This document shows, one piece after another, positions 6,099-11,275 of a DNA stretch of 11,275 nt (position 1 is the stretch's first letter; the number at the start of each line of letters is the position of its first letter). The notes beneath the pieces are model-generated. The model did no database searches. It was not told the DNA's origin and saw only the letters and a list, made by a program, of their open reading frames with translations. Origin of the DNA: Tepidimonas sp. UBA997 (lineage in GTDB: Bacteria > Pseudomonadota > Gammaproteobacteria > Burkholderiales > Burkholderiaceae_C); NCBI GenBank assembly GCA_002291945.1, contig DBAZ01000078.1:1-11275 (forward strand), read 5' to 3'. Made by a program: the position numbers and the translations under genes.

Positions 6099-7967
6099 AT
6101 GGATATTTCTGCGCCCACCCAGCCCGATGGCTACCGCGAGACCCATGAAGCCGACGAGCTGGCCAAGAAGTGGAGCCAGCGCATTGCGCGTGCTCGCCAG
6201 CATTGGGATAAATTCCACAAACGGGTGCGGCACAACCGCGAAACAGTGGCCGGATTTAACTGGGGGGCCGACCCAAAGACCAAGGAGTTCTATAAGCTAC
6301 GCGCGAACCTGATACAGGGGACTATCACGGCAGTGTTGCCCAACATATACGCGCGAAACCCGGAAATCAGCGCCATACCGTTGTACAAAGCCGACAACCT
6401 CAAGCGGTTTTGCAAGACGCTGGAAACCGTGACCAACCGCCACCTCGAGAAAGCCGACCTGAAAGGCCGGGCCAAGGCGGCAGTGCGATCCGCGCTCACC
6501 GCCAGCTTCGGCACGGTGAAGGTGATGTACCAGCGCGATATAAAGCGCGACCCGATCATCCAGAGCCGCATCAACGACACGCAGGACAACATTCTGGAGG
6601 TAGAGCGTCTGATGGCGGACATTCAAGACCCCGGCCAGCGCGGCGACCTGGATGCGAAGAAGGCCGAGCTGGAACAGCTAATGGCCGCACTCAACGAGCA
6701 GGTGGAGGTGACCGCCGCCGAGGGCCTAGTGGTTGACCGGGTGATGACCGAAAACCTGCTGATCGACCCAAGCGTGTGCGAGTTCTGGGACTACAGGGAT
6801 GCCGACTGGATTGCGCAAATCATCCCAATGAAGAAAAGCCAGGCTGAGGCCACGTACAAGGTGAAGCTGGACACGGCCATGTCCTACAGCGAGACCGGTC
6901 AATTCAATGCGAAAGATGGCCGGTTTGCAAGTGCATCAGCCAGCCTGGATGAAGACCGGCAGATTGCTATCCTGGAAATCTGGGACAAAGTGACACAGCG
7001 GGTGTACACCGTGGCTGAGGGGTGCGACTACTGGCTGCGTGAGCCGTACAGTCCACCAAAAGCCGGGGAGCGCTGGCTCCCGTTCTTTCTGTTGCCATTC
7101 CAAGTGGTGGACGGGCAGTTTGTTGCCCCTTCGCTGGTGGATTTGACCGAGAAACTACAGGAAGAGCACAACGAGGCGCGAGACCGCTTCAATCAACACC
7201 GCAACCTGTGCCTGCCCGGCTGGATGGCGGGCGCTGACATCAGCGAAAAGAGCATCCGCCGCTACAGCGACAGCGATGTAGGCGAAATCACGATCATCGA
7301 CACCGAGGGCAAGCCGCTTAACCAGGTGATCATGCCGCGCCAGCATCCGCCCATTGACCCTGCTGTGTACGACACCAGCGCGGTGCGCTACGACTGGGAG
7401 CAAGTGACCGGGCTGCAGGATGCTGCCCGTTCGACCGTTGTGAAGGCCAAGACCGCCACCGAAGCGAGCATACTGCAACAGAGCCTGAGTGGGCGCGTGA
7501 GCGAATTCCGCGACCAAGTGGAAGATTGGCTACAGGAGATCGCCCAGTACGCCGCCCAGATACTGCTGATGGAGCTGACGCCGCCGCAGGTAGAGCGCAT
7601 CATGGGGCCACTCGAGATGCAGATGATTGAGTCCGGTGGCCTGCGAATGCAGGTGCCCATCAAGCACTACGACTGGCCAGAGCTTGAGCGCGAGCGGGTC
7701 TTTGACATGGTCGAAATGAAGATCAGAGCGGGCACCACGGGCGCACCCGACAAGCTGGAGCAACAGGAGTCATGGGGCAAGGTGCTGCCCATCGTGCAGG
7801 GCCTGGTGACTCAGATCATGCAGGTGCAGGCCAGCGGCATGGACGCCGAGCCTCTGGTGAACCTGCTGCGCGAAACCCTCAAGCGCTTCGACGAGCGGCT
7901 GGACGTTGAGCAGTTCATCCCGCAGAAGCCAACGATGCCAGCCGGGATGCCAGCCTCGGTGATGTAA
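6099..7967 (+). CDS. Portal protein
   Basis: The 622-aa protein starts 3 bp after the terminase stop. Its length and features are those of portals of short-tailed phages: an N-terminal helical arm (WSQRIARARQHWDKFHKRVR), an early 'NRETVAGFNWG' and 'IQGTITAVLPNIYARNPEI' block, the stem/wing region, a charged coiled-coil insertion (~160-205, ILEVERLMADIQDP to AALNEQV), and the conserved end of the core (KLQEEHNEARDRFNQHRNLC, then YDWEQVTGLQDAARS and TATEASILQQSLSGR). It forms the dodecameric ring at one capsid vertex through which DNA enters, and it docks the terminase. It directly follows terL, as is usual. The C-terminus is Met- and Pro-rich (PTMPAGMPASVM). The assignment rests on motif recognition and context; no internal break is seen. 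Confidence 0.88.
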   Translation: MDISAPTQPDGYRETHEADELAKKWSQRIARARQHWDKFHKRVRHNRETVAGFNWGADPKTKEFYKLRANLIQGTITAVLPNIYARNPEISAIPLYKADNLKRFCKTLETVTNRHLEKADLKGRAKAAVRSALTASFGTVKVMYQRDIKRDPIIQSRINDTQDNILEVERLMADIQDPGQRGDLDAKKAELEQLMAALNEQVEVTAAEGLVVDRVMTENLLIDPSVCEFWDYRDADWIAQIIPMKKSQAEATYKVKLDTAMSYSETGQFNAKDGRFASASASLDEDRQIAILEIWDKVTQRVYTVAEGCDYWLREPYSPPKAGERWLPFFLLPFQVVDGQFVAPSLVDLTEKLQEEHNEARDRFNQHRNLCLPGWMAGADISEKSIRRYSDSDVGEITIIDTEGKPLNQVIMPRQHPPIDPAVYDTSAVRYDWEQVTGLQDAARSTVVKAKTATEASILQQSLSGRVSEFRDQVEDWLQEIAQYAAQILLMELTPPQVERIMGPLEMQMIESGGLRMQVPIKHYDWPELERERVFDMVEMKIRAGTTGAPDKLEQQESWGKVLPIVQGLVTQIMQVQASGMDAEPLVNLLRETLKRFDERLDVEQFIPQKPTMPAGMPASVM

Positions 7968-7996
7968 CCCACAATCCCAACCACAAGGAATTCACC

Positions 7997-9100
7997 ATGC
8001 CACTCTGGAAGCAACGCATGTTTGCCCGTTTCAAGCCCGCCGATGACCAAGGCGGCGACCTGGGAGGTGGCAGCGCCATCGAGGCCGCGATGGATGCCAT
8101 TGGAGTCGATGCACCCACTGACGCGCCCACCGACACATCGGCAAGCACGCCCAGCGAGCCAACTACCGACACACCCACGTCGGATGCGGCGCAAAATGAG
8201 GCGGGCACCACACCAGAAAGCGGCAAGTCTAAGCTGGCCGCCATGCTGGACGACCTGGCGGACGACCCCAACGCGGCAAAGTCGTCTGACAAGCCCGCAG
8301 CGCCTGCACCTAAGCCCGAGGACAAGCCAAAGGCCCCCGAGGCCGAAGAATCCGAGTTGCTGGATGGCGTGAAGTCCGAGCGCGGACGCGAGCGCATTAA
8401 ACAGGTGTTTGCCGAGCGCAAGCAGATGGAGCAAGACCTGGCCCAGTTCCGCGAGATGGTGCAGTCCACCGGAATGACGCCGGAGATGTTTGCTCAAACA
8501 CTGGAGTTCGGTCGCCTGATGAGCAGCGGCGACGAAAAGAATTTACGTGTGGCGCTGGAAATGATCGAGAGCCAGCGCACCATGCTGTACGCCAAGCTGG
8601 GTGTGGAAGCGCCGGGTGTGGACTTGCTGAAAGGCCACGACGACCTGAAGCAGGCCGTCGATAACATGGAAATCACCCGCGAGCGTGCGGTTGAGCTGGC
8701 CAAGTTCCGCAAGCAGCAGGCGGAGGTGACGCAGCGCCAGCAGGTGCAGCAGCAAAGCGCTCAACAGCAGCAGGAATTTCAGCAGCAGGTACAGCAAGCC
8801 GCGCACTCGATGGAAACCTACCTGCAGACCCGCGCTAATGAGGTGGATCACCCGGCACGGATGAAGGTGATCGCCGAGCACTTCAAGAACCCGGCGAACC
8901 TACAGAAGTTCGTCAGCACATACCAGCCACACCAGTGGGCCGCCACTATCCAGATGATGTACGACAACATCCAAGTGCCTCGTGCTGCGTCGAGCCAGCA
9001 ACCGATTCGCTCGCGCCCGGCCACCCTTGGCATCCCAGCCACAAATGCTGCGTCACCGATTGACCGCATTGCGCAGCGCATGGAGAGCATGGGTCTCTGA
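7997..9100 (+). CDS. Capsid scaffolding protein
   Basis: Start ATG follows AAGGAA at 7985-7990. The 367-aa product has the composition of a scaffold: a short basic start (PLWKQRMFARFKPADDQGG), a disordered Thr/Pro/Asp/Ala-rich stretch (~30-115), and a helical charged middle (KSERGRERIKQVFAERKQME). A Gln-rich coiled-coil segment follows (about residues 240-272, nucleotides 8715-8815), then a C-terminal region with a helical IDRIAQRMESM end. Scaffolds direct coat assembly into the procapsid and then leave or are cut. The place between portal and coat gene matches. I see no protease active site, so a self-cleaving protease-scaffold fusion is unlikely. Function is inferred from composition and position. 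Confidence 0.78.
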   Translation: MPLWKQRMFARFKPADDQGGDLGGGSAIEAAMDAIGVDAPTDAPTDTSASTPSEPTTDTPTSDAAQNEAGTTPESGKSKLAAMLDDLADDPNAAKSSDKPAAPAPKPEDKPKAPEAEESELLDGVKSERGRERIKQVFAERKQMEQDLAQFREMVQSTGMTPEMFAQTLEFGRLMSSGDEKNLRVALEMIESQRTMLYAKLGVEAPGVDLLKGHDDLKQAVDNMEITRERAVELAKFRKQQAEVTQRQQVQQQSAQQQQEFQQQVQQAAHSMETYLQTRANEVDHPARMKVIAEHFKNPANLQKFVSTYQPHQWAATIQMMYDNIQVPRAASSQQPIRSRPATLGIPATNAASPIDRIAQRMESMGL

Positions 9101-9282
9101 ACAAAAATCCGCCGGGAGCTTGACTGCCTCCAATAATTGGCTTGCCAGTTCCGCATCGCTGTGCTGACTGAGCTGCAACGAGCGTAAGCGGGGATCGCCT
9201 CCCGCAGTAGTTCAGCCGGTATGCCGATGCGGTACACGCCGAATTTGTCGCCGAATGAGTGGGGTCGCGTCCACTAGGGCCA

Positions 9283-9332
9283 AGTGCATCAGATTAAGCC
9301 GTACCCGAGTCGCGCCGGGGGTCTGATGCGCT
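9283..9332 (+). promoter_or_regulatory. Long hairpin in the capsid leader (11-bp stem)
   Basis: AGTGCATCAGA (9283-9293) pairs with TCTGATGCGCT (9322-9332): eleven pairs, one of them a G-T wobble. The 28-base interior can extend by two further wobbles and contains CCCG (9304-9307) facing CGGG (9316-9319). No T-run follows, so it does not look like an intrinsic terminator. Confidence 0.55.
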
Positions 9333-9393
9333 GAACGCACAGGAAGGGCCTGCTGTGAACGGTGTGGAAGGTGACTTCAAACCCTTTCATTTC

Positions 9394-9397
9394 GGAG
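9394..9397 (+). promoter_or_regulatory. Ribosome binding site of the capsid gene
   Basis: GGAG lies 7 bases before the ATG at 9405, in a locally A/T-rich, probably unpaired stretch (TTTCATTTC before, CAAAATG after). It fixes the capsid start and leaves the preceding 290 bases as leader. Confidence 0.75.
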
Positions 9398-9404
9398 CGA
9401 CAAA

Positions 9405-10451
9405 ATGCCTATTTCCGCTGGAGACCTCCAGGAGCTTGCCAAAGTCTCGCTGGACGAATATTTGCGCAACATCCCCGTGGATCAGATTGCCACGGAGCGA
9501 CCCCTTCTCAAAAAGCTCATGCAGGGCCGTAAGATGTTCCTGGGCGCCAAAGAAAACATCGTGGAGAACGTTCGCCGAACCCACGGCAGCAACTTCAACT
9601 GGGCCTACGGGGAAGACCCTGTGGTCTTCAACAAGCGCAACACGACCGAACAAGCCGCTTTCCCGTGGCGGCGTGCCGTGGATGGCCTCTACCTCGACTA
9701 TGACCGCCTGTTTGGCAACGGCATCAAGGTGCGCGAGGGCGAGCGTGGCGCGTACAGGCTGGAGCAGAACGAGAAGGTGCAGCTTCTGAACCTACTGGAC
9801 GAGCAAATGGAATCGCTCAAGGAGGGCTTCATGCAAAGGCTTGATCTGGAGCTGCACCGCAACGGCACTGCCGACCCGGACTCCATCGTCGGCCTGGACA
9901 CCCTCATTTCCGTAGCTCCCACCACGGGCACCGTTGGCGGCCTAAATCGCGCGACCGCGACCTACTGGCGCAACCATGCCGAGACCGGCATTTCGGTGGC
10001 GTCCGTGGGCACTTTGGCCCAGCGCATGGAACTGGCTTGGCGGCGCTGCATCAGGAATGGCGGTTCGCCCGACTTCATCCTGGCGGGCGGCGACTTCATC
10101 GACGCTTACCGTCGGGAAATCACTGTGACCAACAACGCCAATGCAGGCGCGGTGAAGCAATTGGATGCGGGGGTTGGCTCTGGCGTGAACACTGGCCTGT
10201 ACTTCAAGGGTGTGGAGATCATTTGGGACCCGCAGTTCGAGGAGCTGCAGACCCTGGAGGCGCCGGTTGTGTCCTGGAACAGGCGCTGTTACTTCATCAA
10301 CACGAAGTACATGAAGTATCGTGACGACGACATGGACATCGTTACGCCAGTGCGACCGCACGACACCCTGGCCATGTACGCCATGGTGAACCTGCGCTGT
10401 GCGCTGTCCATAAGCCGTGCCAACGCGCACGCCGTCCTGGCCATCGCCTGA
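9405..10451 (+). CDS. Major capsid (coat) protein
   Basis: The 348-aa protein has the look of an HK97-fold coat protein: an N-terminal arm (ISAGDLQELAKVSLDEYLRN), an extended E-loop-like region (FNWAYGEDPVVFNKRNTTEQ), a long spine helix (QLLNLLDEQMESLKEGFMQR), then a P-domain with DTLISVAPTTGTVGGLNR and a beta-rich C-terminal half ending in TLAMYAMVNLRCALSISRAN. It forms the icosahedral shell around the packaged genome. It follows the scaffold gene, has its own ribosome binding site, and is flanked by the long leader upstream and a hairpin terminator downstream, both consistent with very high expression independent of its neighbours. The exact coat family cannot be fixed without a profile search. 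Confidence 0.85.
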   Translation: MPISAGDLQELAKVSLDEYLRNIPVDQIATERPLLKKLMQGRKMFLGAKENIVENVRRTHGSNFNWAYGEDPVVFNKRNTTEQAAFPWRRAVDGLYLDYDRLFGNGIKVREGERGAYRLEQNEKVQLLNLLDEQMESLKEGFMQRLDLELHRNGTADPDSIVGLDTLISVAPTTGTVGGLNRATATYWRNHAETGISVASVGTLAQRMELAWRRCIRNGGSPDFILAGGDFIDAYRREITVTNNANAGAVKQLDAGVGSGVNTGLYFKGVEIIWDPQFEELQTLEAPVVSWNRRCYFINTKYMKYRDDDMDIVTPVRPHDTLAMYAMVNLRCALSISRANAHAVLAIA

Positions 10452-10464
10452 TGACCAGATCGAC

Positions 10465-10483
10465 CCCCGGCCATGCGCCGGGG
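10465..10483 (+). terminator. Hairpin terminator or mRNA-stabilising stem after the capsid gene
   Basis: CCCCGGC (10465-10471) pairs perfectly with GCCGGGG (10477-10483) across the loop CATGC. The downstream tract TTCTTCAATC is only moderately T-rich, so it may be a partial terminator, or a 3' stem that protects capsid mRNA while letting some transcription pass to the next genes. Confidence 0.65.
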
Positions 10484-10511
10484 TTCTTCAATCCCCTGGA
10501 GAAAAAACCCA

Positions 10512-10841
10512 ATGAGCAAGATCAACGTCCCCCTGGTGGAAGTCATGGTACGCCGGGACGCCCACACCATTACCCCGGTAGCCGTGCCACCCTACGAGCT
10601 AACCATGCTGCGCCAGATGTTCGGTAGGGAAAACGTCAGCGGCGACACGGTGGTTGCTCACATGGAGGTGGATGTCGAACAGGAGCACGAGCGCTTGAGC
10701 GCCAAGTACGGCCCGCAGAAGGTGGTGAAGGTGTACGGCGATGACGGCGGGGAGCGCCTGAAGGAAATGGTGGAAAAAGCCGCCGCCAAGCCCGAGCCCG
10801 CCGCCAAGAAGGGCAAGGCCGACGACACCCGGCCCGAGTAA
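10512..10841 (+). CDS. Hypothetical protein downstream of the capsid gene (109 aa)
   Basis: I take the ATG at 10512, with GGAG at 10498-10501 ten bases upstream; a longer frame would begin inside the terminator at 10473. The first 45 residues are beta-like and hydrophobic (INVPLVEVMVRRDAHTITPV, then VPPYELTMLRQMFGREN). The middle is acidic and helical (HMEVDVEQEHERLSAKYG), and the C-terminus is Lys/Ala/Pro-rich and probably disordered (KKGKADDTRPE). It sits where head-completion, decoration or head-tail connector genes are often found, but nothing in the sequence names one. No family recognised. The coding call is good because of the clear start, the uninterrupted frame and the tight link to the fibre gene. 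Confidence 0.72.
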   Translation: MSKINVPLVEVMVRRDAHTITPVAVPPYELTMLRQMFGRENVSGDTVVAHMEVDVEQEHERLSAKYGPQKVVKVYGDDGGERLKEMVEKAAAKPEPAAKKGKADDTRPE

Positions 10842-10850
10842 GGGGGCAGC

Positions 10851-11275
10851 ATGCCGCAGCCGCAATCCTACGACCGCGAAATCGACTTCACCGAGCGCGA
10901 CGGCGACGATACCAACCACTCAGGTATCAACGCCGAGCTGGATGCGGCGGCGCTTTCCGTCAACCAGATTCGCGCCAACCTGGCGCTGATCCAGAAAGAC
11001 GACGGCACCCTGGCCAATCAGTCGGTGGGGGTCGATCAGTTGGCCCCATCGGCATTTGACGCAGTGCTGGGCGCGGTGCAAGATGCATCACAGGGCGCGG
11101 AGACCGCCGCGCAGTCGGCCTTGACCTCAGCGCTGACGGCCACCCAGGCAGCCAGCAATGCGTCGGCCTCGATTGCCATCGTGCAGACCGCGCAGAGCGC
11201 CGCGCAGCTCAACGCGGCCAATGCAGCAACTTCGGCCAGCGCTGCCGCGACCTCAGCGACCAACGCGGGCAACAG
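10851..11275 (+). CDS. Tail fibre/tailspike protein, N-terminal part (3' truncated)
   Basis: The ATG follows a GGGGG-type ribosome binding site (10842-10846) nine bases after the preceding stop, and the frame stays open for 141 codons to the window edge. The first ~75 residues form the virion-attachment domain: YDREIDFTERDGDDTNHSGI, then INAELDAAALSVNQIRANLA, ALIQKDDGTLANQSVGVDQL. This 'EIDFTERDGD...H..IN.EL..A..S...IR.NLALIQ.DDG.LAN.SV..DQL' pattern is common in phage tail fibres. From residue ~75 it changes to an Ala/Ser/Thr-rich repeat (AAQSA, TSALTATQAAS, AANAATSASAAAT) of the kind that forms the trimeric coiled shaft. The receptor-binding end lies outside the window. The fibre binds the host surface and decides host range. 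The Ala-rich stretch also creates long false frames on the other strand. Confidence 0.86.
   Translation, partial: MPQPQSYDREIDFTERDGDDTNHSGINAELDAAALSVNQIRANLALIQKDDGTLANQSVGVDQLAPSAFDAVLGAVQDASQGAETAAQSALTSALTATQAASNASASIAIVQTAQSAAQLNAANAATSASAAATSATNAGN

Larger units (their letters stand above)
9101..9404 (+). promoter_or_regulatory. 304-bp non-coding segment upstream of the capsid gene, hairpin-rich leader candidate
   Basis: This is by far the longest gap in an otherwise tightly packed operon, and no convincing + strand gene lies in it. Hairpins that can be read directly: 9188-9193/9200-9205 (GCGGGG with TCCCGC, one G-T, 6-nt loop); 9258-9263/9270-9275 (AGTGG with CCACT plus a wobble); 9283-9293/9322-9332 (11 pairs, one wobble); 9336-9343/9349-9357 (CACAGG and CCTG-c-TGTG, one bulge); and GAAG-GTGA-CTTC at 9367-9378, a GNRA-type loop. 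CCAAT-A-ATTGG at 9130-9140 is a perfect dyad, and CGCCGAAT is repeated at 9237 and 9249. The last hairpin ends 15 bases before the GGAG ribosome binding site. A structured leader controlling capsid yield, a processing site or a small RNA would fit. A decayed antisense gene is the rival explanation. Confidence 0.5.

Noticed and set aside
9120..9148. TTGACT as a promoter -35 box in the capsid leader
   Set aside because: At 17-19 bp spacing the candidate -10 (TGCCAG, GCCAGT, CCAGTT) has little match to TATAAT; AATAAT lies much too close.
8848..9237. 129-aa open frame on the - strand over the scaffold 3' end
   Set aside because: Most of it is antisense to the scaffold gene and low in protein-like character; only the part over the gap was kept, as a possible relic.
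9201..9280. tRNA-like stretch (AGTAGTTCAGCCGGT, and later a T-arm-like hairpin at 9258-9275)
   Set aside because: The first part resembles a tRNA D-arm, but no 7-bp acceptor stem closes it, the middle has the direct repeat CGCCGAAT instead of an anticodon stem, and the T-loop sequence is wrong.
9355..9789. 144-aa + strand frame overlapping the capsid start
   Set aside because: It overlaps the strongly supported capsid gene in another frame and its composition (Ser/Arg/Thr/Trp-rich) is typical of a shadow.
11036..11272. Ala-rich 78-aa frame on the - strand
   Set aside because: It is a by-product of the Ala/Ser-rich repeats in the tail-fibre gene.

Overview
The window is one gene-dense, single-strand stretch of a tailed-phage or prophage genome. 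Every supported gene is on the + strand. The G+C-rich codon use and the types of proteins suggest a betaproteobacterial host, probably Burkholderiales/Comamonadaceae-like; this is inference, as no host gene is present. No integrase, repressor, att site or host flank is visible, so a free phage cannot be told from a prophage.

Region 1 (1-1254, replication): the window opens inside a replication-initiator-type gene. Its proline-rich linker is built on DNA repeats (two 22-bp units, then five ~12-bp units), a layout reminiscent of the lambda origin inside gene O. A protein resembling a lambda P-type helicase loader follows.

Region 2 (1251-3962, middle 'nin-like' block): two small Cys-rich proteins, a NinB-family recombination protein, an unidentified 223-aa protein, a NinG/Rap-family protein, an 86-aa beta-rich protein, a 71-aa Cys-rich protein and two possible micro-ORFs. 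Nearly every junction is an ATGA-type stop/start overlap, so the block is probably translationally coupled.

Region 3 (3962-6095, packaging): terminase small subunit, a 57-aa gene, and terminase large subunit with a TTG start.

Region 4 (6099-11275, head and tail): portal, scaffold, a 304-bp non-coding segment rich in hairpins, major capsid protein, a hairpin terminator, a 109-aa protein, and the start of an Ala-rich tail-fibre gene that runs off the end. The portal-scaffold-coat-fibre order suggests a short-tailed (podovirus-like) virion, but tail genes proper lie outside the window.

The items most worth checking are the candidate origin at 1-105 and the 304-bp segment at 9101-9404. The latter either forms a structured leader RNA for the capsid gene or carries a decayed antisense gene. 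Most of the rest is a recognisable phage early-to-late module.
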